The position numbers and the translations under genes are program-made. The notes beneath the pieces were generated by a model. It had not been told where the DNA came from and made no database searches. It saw nothing but the letters and a program-made list of their open reading frames with translations. A DNA stretch of 64,000 bases from Flavobacterium sp. NG2 (GTDB taxonomy: Bacteria > Bacteroidota > Bacteroidia > Flavobacteriales > Flavobacteriaceae), in the NCBI RefSeq assembly GCF_034119845.1, contig NZ_CP139420.1, positions 3,660,001-3,724,000 of the forward strand. The letters are read 5' to 3'. Shown one piece after another: positions 1-12,700 of the stretch. The first letter of the stretch is position 1. Every line of letters begins with the position of its first letter.

Positions 1-340
1 AGTAAGTTTACCAAAAGGCGCAATTAACAATCGTTTTTCAATACAATTTGCAAGTACAGCTCAGTTAGGTATTGATGACTTTCAAAATACGAATCGTTTA
101 ATTACTATTAAACATATCCAACAAACTAGTAAATTAATTATCGAAAATGAAGCCAATGAGATTACAATTAATAAAGTCAATTTATTTGATATTAATGGTA
201 AACTCCTAAGCTCTTGGAAAATTGAAGATAATACTCAAAGTAATATTGAATTGGCAATAAAAGATGTCAGTACTGGTGTTTATATTGTTCTTGTAAACAC
301 TTCAAAAGGAAAATTAAGTCAACAAATAATAATAAATTAA
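1..340 (+). CDS. C-terminal end of a T9SS cargo protein (partial, 5' end outside window)
   Basis: An open frame enters from the left edge (first full codon at base 2) and ends with TAA at 338-340, giving about 112 residues. The last ~75 residues have the layout of a T9SS type A sorting domain: a 'KVNLFDINGKLL' strand, a polar linker, then 'VSTGVYIVLVNTSKGKLSQQ' before a short hydrophobic end. Such domains send proteins through the type IX system and are removed at the cell surface. The tail resembles the tail of the next gene, so the upstream gene is probably another large surface protein. Its catalytic or adhesive part cannot be seen here. Confidence 0.8.
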   Translation, partial: VSLPKGAINNRFSIQFASTAQLGIDDFQNTNRLITIKHIQQTSKLIIENEANEITINKVNLFDINGKLLSSWKIEDNTQSNIELAIKDVSTGVYIVLVNTSKGKLSQQIIIN

Positions 341-757
341 ACTGTTATAAAACAAACCATTAAAAAAATATTTATTGTAACATCCCTAACTTAAAAAAGT
401 ATATTGAATTTAATTTCAGTATACTTTTTTTTATAAAACTTAAGTTCCTGAATAATTATTCGCTCAACTAAGATACTTCATAAAAGTAAAAGAAGCTGTT
501 TATCGGGATATCAAATACTTTAATCGAAAAAAGAAAAGATTCACTCACAAAAAGAGAAAAATTCATTAAATTTAATGGAATTGAAAAAAACAACCTATTG
601 AATTTAAACCACATACCCTTCAGTAAGAAATAACAACATCAATCCGACGGTTGTTTTTTTCATTATAAAATACCACAAAATTAGCATTGATAATTTTAAA
701 TTTTAGTGATTCTAAAATTTGAATTTCAAAAAATGTTTAATTCAAAATGTAGGTGTC
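341..757. other. Intergenic stretch before the giant gene
   Basis: This 417-bp AT-rich stretch holds the terminator at 393-432 and a second hairpin (AACAAC at 632-637 with GTTGTT at 650-655, then seven T) at 632-662. No ORF with a credible start was found, and no perfect TAnnTTTG box lies just upstream of the giant gene. The nearest match, TAAAATTTG at 713-721, has one base too many between TA and TTTG. Confidence 0.5.
393..432 (+). terminator. Rho-independent terminator of the upstream T9SS cargo gene
   Basis: An 11-bp stem (AAAAAAGTATA at 393-403 with TATACTTTTTT at 420-430) closes a 16-base loop and runs into a T tract, 52 bp after the stop codon. Confidence 0.75.
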
Positions 758-3700
758 ATGAAGGAAAAATACTTTAATTACTTTTCGTTTTTACATTTAA
801 ATTTAAAAAGAAGAAAAATTATTTTTTTGTTTTTTTTCTTTTTGATTAGCACTGTTATTGGCAATACATTATTCGCTCAATCTCTTGACTCATTCTCTCC
901 TTCATCTGCATGTCAAAATTCAGGTACTTCTATAATAATAACTGGTAACAACCTTTTAGGTATTACTTCGGTAGCATTTAATGGAACTACAGCTTCCTCT
1001 TTTTCAATAGATAATGCCACCCAAATAACAGCCGTTTTACCAGTTGGTGCAACTAGTGGAACTATATCCATATCCGATGGAACTTCAACTTGGAATAGTT
1101 CAGATTCTTTAACAATAATCCCCACTGTCACTCCTTCGGTATTTATAACTTCTGATAGTGGAAACACTATTTGTGCTGGTAAAAGTGTCACTTTTACTGC
1201 TACTCCAACCAATGGAGGAACTTCACCTACCTACCAATGGTACATAGGAACAACTCCAGTAGGAACAAATAGCTCAACTTTCACTACCACTTCACTTGCT
1301 AATGGGAATCAGGTAAAAGTAGAAATGACTTCGAGTGCAAATTGTCCCTCACCAGCTACAGTTTCAAGTAATAGTATTACGATGACTGTGAATCCAAATC
1401 TAACCCCCACAGTTGACATTCAATCATCTCAAACTACATTTTGTGCAGGAACATCGGTAACATTCAGTATAAATTCCATAGTCAATGGAGGGCTTAGTCC
1501 AACCTATCAATGGAAAGTAAATGGAACTAATGTTGGGACAAACACAAACAGTTATACAACAAGTTTACTTGCTCACGATGATATCGTAACCTTAGATATA
1601 ACTTCATCCGAGAATTGTGCTTCTCCAAAAACAATTACAAGTAATCCTATACAGGTAACTGTAAATCCAAACTTGCCCGTTAGTGTAAGTGTTGGAGCAT
1701 CGGCTACTACAATTTGTGCTGGTACAAATGTTACATTTACAGCGACACCTACAAATGGAGGAACGAATCCAATATATCAATGGAAACTTAATGGTACCAA
1801 TGTTGGTACAAATAGTAGTACCTATTCCAATTCAGCATTAACTAATGGTGATATAGTTTCTGTAGTTTTAACTTCGAATGAAAGTTGTACAACGGGTAAT
1901 CCAGCGACAAGTGGAAACACAACAATGACTGTAAACCCTAACTTGCCAGTAAGTGTAAGTATTGGAGCATCTGCCACTACAATTTGCTCAGGTACAAATG
2001 TTACGTTTACAGCCACACCTACAAATGGAGGAACCACTCCCATTTATCAATGGAAACTTAATGGAAGTAATGTTGGAACAAATAGTAATACATACTCAAA
2101 TTCAACATTAGCTAATGGTGATATTGTTACAGTGACATTAACGTCCAATGCAACTTGCGCAACGGGGAATCCAGCGACAAGTGCAAACACAACAATGACT
2201 GTAAACCCTAACTTGCCGGTAAGCGTAAGTGTCGGAGCATCTGCCACTACAATTTGTGCAGGTACAAATGTTACGTTTACAGCGACACCTACAAATGGAG
2301 GAACGAATCCAATATATCAATGGAAACTTAATGGAAGTAATGTTGGAACAAATAGCAGTACTTATTCAAATTCAACATTAGCTAATGGAGATATCGTTAC
2401 AGTGACATTAACATCTAATGCAACATGCGCTACGGGGAATCCAGCCACAAGTGGAAGCACAACAATGACTGTAAACCCTAACTTGCCAGTAAGTGTAAGT
2501 GTTGGAGCATCTGCCACTACAATTTGTGCTGGTACAAATGTTACGTTTACAGCGACACCTACAAATGGAGGAACCACTCCCATTTATCAATGGAAACTTA
2601 ATGGAAGTAATGTTGGAACAAATAGCAGTACTTATTCAAATTCAACTTTAGCTAATGGAGATATAGTTACAGTAACAGTAACGTCCAATGCAACTTGCGC
2701 TACGGGTAATCCAGCCACAAGTGGAAACACAACAATGACTGTAAACCCTAACTTGCCAGTAAGTGTAAGTATTGGAGCATCTGCCACTACAATTTGTGCA
2801 GGTACAAATGTTACATTTACAGCGACACCTACAAATGGAGGAACGAATCCAATATATCAATGGAAACTTAATGGAAGTAATGTTGGAACAAATAGCAGTA
2901 CTTATTCAAATTCAACTTTAGCTAATGGAGATATAGTTACAGTGACAGTAACGTCCAATGCAACATGTGCTACGGGGAATCCAGCGACAAGTGGAAACAC
3001 AACAATGACTGTAAACCCTAACTTGCCAGTAAGTGTAAGTGTTGGAGCATCTGCCACTACAATTTGTGCAGGTACAAATGTTACATTTACAGCGACACCT
3101 ACAAATGGAGGAACGAATCCAATATATCAATGGAAACTTAATGGAAGTAATGTTGGAACAAATAGCAGTACTTATTCAAATTCAACATTAGCTAATGGAG
3201 ATATCGTTACAGTGACATTAATATCCAATGCAACTTGCGCTACGGGGAATCCAGCGACAAGTGGAAACACAACAATGACTGTAAACCCTAACTTGCCAGT
3301 AAGTGTAAGTGTTGGAGCATCTGCCACTACAATTTGTGCTGGTACAAATGTTACATTTACAGCGACACCTACAAATGGAGGAACGAATCCAATATATCAA
3401 TGGAAACTTAATGGAAGTAATGTTGGAACAAATAGCAGTACTTATTCAAATTCAACATTAGCTAATGGAGATATAGTTACAGTAACAGTAACGTCCAATG
3501 CAACATGTGCTACGGGGAATCCAGCGACAAGTGGAAACACAACAATGACTGTAAACCCTAACTTGCCAGTAAGTGTAAGTGTTGGAGCATCTGCCACTAC
3601 AATTTGTGCTGGTACAAATGTTACATTTACAGCGACACCTACAAATGGAGGAACGAATCCAATATATCAATGGAAACTTAATGGAAGTAATGTTGGAACA

Positions 3701-6700
3701 AATAGCAGTACTTATTCAAATTCAACATTAGCTAATGGAGATATTGTCACAGTGACATTAACATCCAATGCAACATGCGCTACGGGGAATCCAGCAATAA
3801 GTGGGAATACAACTATGATTGTAAATCCAAATGCTACCATTAGTTTAACATCGGGAGTTGGATCCAATAATCAAACGCGATGTATCAATACAGCAATCAA
3901 CAACATCACATTTGGAATTAGTGGTGGTGGAACTGGTGCTACAGTAAGTGGACTACCACCGGGACTAACAACTAACTATAATGCAGGAACTTATACTGTC
4001 AGCGGAGCACCTTCAGCCTCTGGAACTTTCAATTATACCGTAACAACAACGGGGACCTGTACACAAGCAACAGCAACTGGAACTATAACTGTGAATCCAG
4101 ATGCTACAATGACACTAACATCGGCTCCTTCGACAACTTCACAAAATATTTGTAGACCTTCCGCTATAACAAACATAACTTATAATGTTACTGGAGCAAC
4201 CTCAATTAATTCAATAGGCTTACCTTCAGGTGTAAATGCAGTACTTTCTGCAGGCATTGTAACTATTAGTGGTACTCCAGCAGCAGCAGGAACTTATAAC
4301 TATACCATAAACACTACAAGTACTTGTGTAAACACCTCTGTATCTGGAACTATTGTTGTTTGGAATGGTTCACCGACTAACTGGACTGGAGGAAACCCTA
4401 TAACAATGCCATCTTCCGTATGTCCTCCTGCAACAATAAATATAACTACCACAGCTGTCACTAACACCCAATATTACACTTGGACTTTACCAGCCGGATT
4501 TTCTATAATTTCAGGTACAGGAACTAATAATATTATGGTTTCAGTAAGCTCTGGAGCAACAATTGGAAACAATCAAAATGTAACCGTACAAGCATTTAAT
4601 CCTTGTGGGAACAACAATAGTAAAACAGATAAAATAAATGTAAACACATTCAATGGAGTTACCGTTAATCAAAGTACTCAAGATGTTTGTAATAATGGTT
4701 CAATAGCTATTATTGGAACATTAACTGGAAATGCTGCGTCAGGAACTTGGTCCGCACCATCTGGAGCGTTTTCAAATATTGTTACGTCTGGTACAAATCC
4801 TATAACAGTTAGTGCTACATATACTCCTTCAATAAGTAGTGGTAACGTTACATTAACAATTACCACCAATGCTCCATCAGGTGGAGGTTGTCCAAATGTT
4901 CCAGGCACTGCCACTGTAGATGTAACAGTCAATGAACCTTCCGTTGCTCCAACAAGTATAAGCGCTGCTACGTCACCTATTTGTAATGGATCAAGCACCA
5001 CATTAACTCAAACTGGAGGTAGTCTGGGAACAGGTGCAAGTTGGAAATGGTATTCAGATCCAAGTTTTTCCACTTTGGTTGGAACTAGCGCTGCCGCGAA
5101 TGCAAGTTTGTCCGTGAGTCCGACAACTACAACGACCTATTATTTAAGAGCTGAAAGTACCACTGGAGCTCCTTGTACGGCTAATGTATCTGCAGCTGGT
5201 AGCGTCACTGTAACAGTGAATCAAAATTCTATTGCTCCTACCTCTTTAATTGGGACACCATCTACAATTTGCAATGGAAATAGCACTACACTAACTCAAA
5301 CTGGTGGAAGCCTAGGAACTGGGGCGAGTTGGAAATGGTATTCTGATGCCAGTTTCACTACATTAGTAGGAACTAGTGCTGTTGCCAATGCCAGTTTATC
5401 TGTAAGTCCTTCAACAACAACGACCTATTATCTACGTGCTGAAAGTACCACTGGAGCTCCTTGTACTGCTAATGTGCCAGCAGCAGGAAGTGTAACCATA
5501 ACAGTGAATCAAAATTCGGTTGCTCCTACCAGTTTAAGTGCTGCAACCTCCCCTATTTGTAATGGTTCAAGCACCACACTAACTCAAACTGGAGGTAGTC
5601 TTGGAACAGGTTCGAACTGGAAATGGTATTCTGATGCCAGTTTCACTACAATGGTTGGAACTAGCGCTGTCGCTAATGCAAGTTTGTCCGTGAGTCCTAC
5701 AACTACAACGACCTATTATTTAAGAGCTGAAAGTACCACTGGAGCACCTTGTACGGCTAATGTGGCTGCAGCAGGAAGTGTAACTGTAACTGTAAATCAA
5801 AATTCTGTTGCTCCTAGTTCTTTAATTGGGACACCAGCAACAATTTGCAATGGAAATAGTACTACACTAACTCAAACTGGTGGTAGCTTAGGAACTGGTG
5901 CAAGTTGGAAATGGTATTCTGATGCAGGATATACTACTCTAATTGGAACTAGTGCCGTTACCAATGCCAGTTTATCTGTAAGTCCTACAACAACAACGAC
6001 CTATTATCTACGTGCTGAAAGTACCTCTGGAGCTCCTTGTACTGCTAATGTGCCAGCAGCAGGAAGTGTAACCATAACAGTGAATCAAAATTCGGTTGCT
6101 CCTACCAGTTTAAGTGCTGCAACCTCCCCTATTTGTAATGGTTCAAGCACCACACTAACTCAAACTGGAGGTAGTCTTGGAACAGGTGCGAACTGGAAAT
6201 GGTATTCTGATGCCAGTTTCACTACAATGGTTGGAACTAGCGCTGTCGCTAATGCAAGTTTGTCCGTGAGTCCTACAACTACAACGACCTATTATTTAAG
6301 AGCTGAAAGTACCACTGGAGCACCTTGTACGGCTAATGTAGCTGCAGCAGGAAGTGTAACTGTAACTGTGAATCAAAATTCTGTTGCTCCAAGTTCTTTA
6401 ATTGGGACTTCAGCAACAATTTGCAATGGAAATAATACTACACTAACTCAAACTGGTGGTAGCTTAGGAACTGGTGCGAGTTGGAACTGGTATTCTGATG
6501 CCAGTTTCACTACATTGGTAGGAACTAGTGCTGTTGCCAATGCCAGTTTATCTGTAAGTCCTACAACAACAACGACCTATTATCTACGTGCTGAAAGCAC
6601 CACTGGAGCTCCTTGTACTGCTAATGTGCCAGCAGCAGGAAGTGTAACTGTAACCGTGAATCAAAATTCTATTGCTCCTAGTTCTTTAATCGGAACTCCA

Positions 6701-9700
6701 TCTACAATTTGCAATGGAAATAATACTACACTAACTCAAACTGGTGGTAGCTTAGGAACAGGAGCTAACTGGAAATGGTATTCTGATGCCAGTTTCACTA
6801 CATTGGTTGGAACTAGCGCTGTCGCTAATGCAAGCTTGTCCGTGAGCCCTACAACAACAACGACCTATTATTTAAGAGCTGAAAGTACCACTGGAGCACC
6901 TTGTACTGCTAATGTATCTGCAGCTGGTAGCGTAACTGTAACAGTAAATCAAAATTCTGTTGCTCCTAGTTCTTTAATCGGAACTCCATCTACAATTTGC
7001 AATGGAAATAATACTACACTAACTCAAACTGGTGGTAGCCTAGGAACTGGTGCAAGTTGGAACTGGTATTCTGATGCCAGTTTTACTACATTGGTTGGAA
7101 CTAGCGCTGCCGCTAATGCAAGCTTGTCCGTGAGTCCTACAATAACAACGACCTATTATCTACGTGCCGAAAGTACCTCTGGAGCTCCTTGTACAGCTAA
7201 TGTAGCTGCAGCAGGAAGTGTAACCATAACTGTGAATCAATCTTCTGTTGCTCCTACCAGTTTAAGTGCTGCAACCTCTCCTATCTGTAATGGATCAAGC
7301 ACCACATTAACTCAAACTGGAGGTAGTCTTGGTACTGGTGCTAGTTGGAAATGGTATTCTGATGCCAGTTTCACTACATTGATAGGAACTAGCGCTGTCG
7401 CTAATGCAAGCTTGTCCGTGAGTCCTACGACTACAACGACCTATTATCTACGTGCCGAAAGTACCACTGGAGCTCCTTGTACGGCTAATGTGGCTGCAGC
7501 AGGAAGTGTAACTGTAACTGTGAATCAAAATTCGGTTGCTCCTAGTTCTTTAATTGGGACTCCATCTACAATTTGCAATGGAAATAGTACCACTCTAACT
7601 CAGACTGGAGGTAGCCTAGGAACTGGTGCGAGTTGGAACTGGTATTCTGATGCCAGTTTTACTACTTTGGTAGGAACTAGCGCTGTCGCTAATGCAAGCT
7701 TGTCCGTGAGTCCTACAACAACAACGACCTATTATCTACGTGCCGAAAGTACCACAGGAGCTCCTTGTACAGCTAATGTGACTGCAGCAGGAAGTGTAAC
7801 AATTACAGTCAATGATGCTGTTGCTATCACTGTACAACCAACAGCTTCACAAACTGTATGTACAACTTCAAATGTCAGTTTTAATGTAACTGCAACAGGA
7901 ACAGGATTAACCTATCAATGGAGAAAAGGTACTACCAATCTTAGCAATACTGGAAATATTACTGGGGCAACTACAGCTACATTAAATTTATCCAATGTTG
8001 CCAGTTCAGATGCAGGAAGTTATAATGTGATTATTAGCGGTACTAGTCCTTGTTCTTCAGTTACTTCTTCAAGTACTGTTTTAACCGTAAACAGAAAAGT
8101 AGTAATTGGTACACAACCAACTAATGTGGGAATATGTGCGAGTAGTCCAGCACAATTTGGCGTTGTTGCAACTGGTGATGGTCTTACTTATCAATGGTTC
8201 AAAGGAACTTATCCGGGTACAGCAGTAACTAATACTGCTTTTATCAGTGGTGCTCAATCAAACATTCTAAATTTCAGTCAAGCTTTTTTGACAGATGCTG
8301 GTGTGTATTATGTGGAAGTTAGTGGAGCAAGTCCGTGCTCTTTAGAAAGATCTACTGAAGTAACATTAAACATTGACCAATCCATCAATATCACTACACA
8401 ACCTGTATCCCAAGCTTTGTGTACAGGGACTAATAGCGTAACATTTTCGGTGTTTGCAGATGCAAATGGAGATTCTTTAAATTTTCAGTGGAGAAAAAAC
8501 GGTAGTAACATAGGAGGCGTAATAACTTCTACCTCAACTGCTACCTTAACTTTAAATAATATTACATCAGGAGATGCTGGAAATTATGATGTTGTAATTT
8601 CTGGACCAGTTGGATATACCTGTCCGTCAGTGACATCTACAAGTGCAACTTTGACTGTCAATCCCTTGCCTACAATTAGTGGTACCCTCAGCATTTGTGG
8701 AGGTTTCACATCCCAACTATCTGGAACAGCTTCACCAGCAGCATCTAATCCTTGGATCTCCTCCAATCCATCAGTAGCAACGGTTAGCAATACAGGTCTG
8801 GTATCTGCTCTATCAATTGGTACCAGTACGATAACCTATACAAACAATAATGGCTGTATGACAACCGCAACTGTGACAGTTACCGAAACAGCTCAGGTTA
8901 ACCAGCCTGTAAGTCAAGTCCTTTGTAATAACAATACTACTTCAAACATTATTTTCACTACATCAAATTCAAGTGGAACAACTACTTATTCATGGACCAA
9001 TGATACCCCTGCAATAGGACTAGCTGCTTCAGGAACTGGGAATATTAACTCATTTACGGCAACTAATTCAGGTACATCACCTGTTACTGCAACAATTATT
9101 GTTACACCTATATATACCAATGGAAGTGCAAATTGCAATGGACCTACAAAAACATTTACAATAACCGTAAATCCAACAGCGCAAGTCAATCAGCCAGCGA
9201 ACCAAGTAATTTGTAACGGAGGGGCAACAACTGTAGTATCTTTTGGAACTACTAATACCGGAGGTATTACAACATATTCTTGGACAAATAGTAATACGAA
9301 TATTGGTTTAGCAACTTCAGGTAACACTGATATTTCATCATTTACAGCAACTAATTCAGGTACAACTCCAATTACAGCAACGATTACTGTTACGCCAACA
9401 TTTAATAACGGTAGTGTTGATTGTTTAGGACCAACGAAATCTTTTACTATTACTGTAAATCCGACAGCTCAGGTTAATCAACCTGCTAATCAAGTGGTTT
9501 GTAACGGAAGCTCTACAACCATAGTTACATTTGGCACCAATAATACCGGAGGTACAACATCCTATTCTTGGACAAATAGTAACACGGCTATTGGACTTGC
9601 AGCAACGGGAAGTTCGGACATTGCGGCAATTACAGCTACTAATTTAGGTACATCTCCTATTACAGCTACAATTACCGTCACTCCTACTTTTAATAACGGT

Positions 9701-12700
9701 AGTGTTGATTGTACAGGACCAACAAAATCTTTTACTATTACTGTAAATCCAACAGCTCAGGTTAATCAACCTGCTAATCAAGTGGTGTGTAATGGAAGTC
9801 CAACGACTTTAGTATCTTTTGGAACCACTAATACAGGTGGTACAACAACATATTCTTGGACCAATACTAATACATCTATTGGTTTAGCTGCTTCCGGAAG
9901 TTCTGATATTTCAGCATTTACAGCTACAAATTTAGGCACAGCTCCTACTACAGCAACCATTGTTGTTACACCAACATTCAATAATGGTAGTGTAAGTTGT
10001 GTAGGTACTGCTAAAACTTTTACCATAACAGTAAATCCAACAGCTCAGGTTAACCAACCTGCAAATCAGATAGTGTGTAATAGCAGCTCAACTACTTTAA
10101 TTTCTTTTGGCACGAATAATACTGGTGGCACAACAACATATTCTTGGACCAACGACAACAGTTCAATTGGACTTGCAAGCTCTGGTTCAGGAAACATTGC
10201 AGCATTTACCGCAACTAATTCAGGAACTTTTCCTGTTACAGCAACTATTGTAGTTACGCCAACATTCAATAATGGAAGTGTTAATTGTACTGGAACTACA
10301 AAAACTTTTACAATAACCGTGAATCCAACGGCACAAGTAAATCAACCAGTAAATCAGGTGGTTTGCAACGGAAACCCAACAACCTTAGTTTCTTTTGGAA
10401 CAAATAATACTGTTGGAACAACGACTTATTCTTGGACAAATACTACTACTTCAATTGGCCTAGCAGCTTCGGGAAGTTCTGATATTTCATCTTTTACAGC
10501 TATAAATTCAGGTACAGCACCCATAACAGCAACTATTGTTGTTACTCCTACTTACAATAACGGAACTGTGAATTGCACTGGACCTACCAAAACTTTTACC
10601 ATAACCGTAAATCCTACAGCACAGGTGAATCAACCGGCAAATCAGGTGGTTTGTAATGGTGGCTCAACATCCTTAGTATCTTTTGGCACCAATAATACAG
10701 GAGGTACAACAACTTATTCTTGGACAAATAGTAATACTGCTATTGGACTAGCTGCTTCTGGAACATCCAACATTGCTGCTTTTTCAGCAACTAATACAGG
10801 TACATCCCCAATAGTTGCAACAATCACAGTTACACCATCCTTCAATAACGGAAGTATTGACTGTACTGGACCTACAAAAACTTTTACTATAACTGTAAAC
10901 CCAACAGCTCAGGTGAATCAGCCATCAAATCAGGTGGTGTGTAATGGAAGTTCAACGACTTTAGTATCTTTTGGAACCACTAATACAGGTGGTACAACAA
11001 CTTATTCTTGGACAAATAGCAATACAGCAATTGGTCTAGCGGCTTCTGGTACAGGGAACATCGCTGCTTTTTCAGCAACAAATCTAGGTACTTCCCCTAT
11101 CGTAGCTACTATAGTTGTTACACCAACATTCAATAATGGAAGTATTAATTGTACTGGACCTACAAAAACATTAACCATAACAGTAAATCCAGCTGCTCAA
11201 GTAAACCAACCTGCTAGTCAAGTGATTTGCAACGGAAACTCAACAACCTTAGTTTCTTTTGGAACCACTAATACAGGTGGTACAACAACCTATTCTTGGA
11301 CAAATAGCAATACAGCAATTGGACTAGCTACTTCTGGCACAGGGAACATCGCTGCTTTTTCAGCAACGAATCTAGGTACTTCCCCTATCGTAGCTACTAT
11401 AGTTGTTACACCAACATTCAATAATGGAAGTATTAATTGCACTGGGCCTACAAAAACTTTCACCATAACTGTAAATCCAACAGCTCAGGTGAATCAGCCA
11501 TCAAATCAGGTAGTATGTAATGGCACTTCTACTTCAGTGAATTTTGGCACCACTAATTCAGGTGGTACAACAACCTACTCATGGACGAATAATAACACCT
11601 CAATCGGTTTAGCTGCCTCTGGAACTGGAAATATTGCTGCTTTTACAGCTACTAATACTGGAACATCTCCCGTTACAGCAACAATTGTTGTTACACCAAC
11701 TTTTAATAACGGAAGTGTGAATTGTATTGGTACTTCCAAAACATTCACCATTACAATTGATCCAACTTCTAATGGTGGAAATTTAACTGGATATGCTACT
11801 GATCAATCTGGAAATCCTTATAACAATCCTATAGTCTACAGTAAAAACTTGATTGCCTGCGAGTCTACTGATGGTTTAATTGTCTTAAACGGTCAAACTG
11901 GAAATATCATTCGTTGGGAATATTCAACTGATGGAGGTACCAACTGGACAACGATTAATAATACAACAAATAGTTATGCCTATTCTAGCATCCCGCAAAC
12001 AAGAATATACAGAGCTGTTATACAAAGTGGAGTCTGTGGAATCGCCTACTCGAATATTGTAACAGTGAGTGTAGTACCGCAAAATATAAAACCTACTCCT
12101 GTAACTGTATCAAAAACAACCATGTGTTTGGGGGACACCACAGTATTTACCGCAACGAGTGGTTTTGCCACTGGTCAAAACATTCAAGGAGGTGAATTTA
12201 ACACAGGGCAATTTCCTGATAAGTTTAACCCAGACAAATGGCGTTTGGATGGTGTAGCTGTTGGAAATGCATGGACTGCTTCTGCCGATAATACAAAAAC
12301 AAATAATTGGGCAGGTACAAACGGACATCCGTTTGGAACTTATCCTATATTTTATGATTCATTAGATAAAAAGTTTGCCATTGCCAATGGTAATCTATCA
12401 ACATACTATGGTGGTACTAGAGACAATACTACACTAGAAACCCCTAGATTTAATACCTATGGGCTTACAACTTCAGTACTTGAGGTTGATATGGCATGGA
12501 ATTTAGAATTAAATGATTATGCAAAAATAGAATTGTCACTTAACGGAGGTGTTAGTTATAACATTGTGCTTTTTAGTAAAGTGGGTAAAACAGCTTCTAC
12601 TATATTTAATCCACTTCAAAAATTTTCTTTTGATTTATCGGATTATGTAGGGCAGCAAGATTTAAGAGTGAGATTCACCTTCAAAGGAACAACAGTAAAT

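Noticed and set aside
719..757. TTG at 719 as start of the giant gene
   Set aside because: It would put 13 polar and mixed residues before the signal peptide. The ATG at 758 gives a standard signal sequence.
2047..3670. Several 60-73 residue frames on the minus strand inside the repeat array
   Set aside because: They recur once per repeat unit and have the same low-complexity composition; they are mirror images of the coding strand, not genes.
1670..3829. Regular direct repeats that could suggest a CRISPR array or satellite
   Set aside because: The 270-bp period is a multiple of three inside one uninterrupted reading frame, and there are no unique spacers. It is a protein repeat array.
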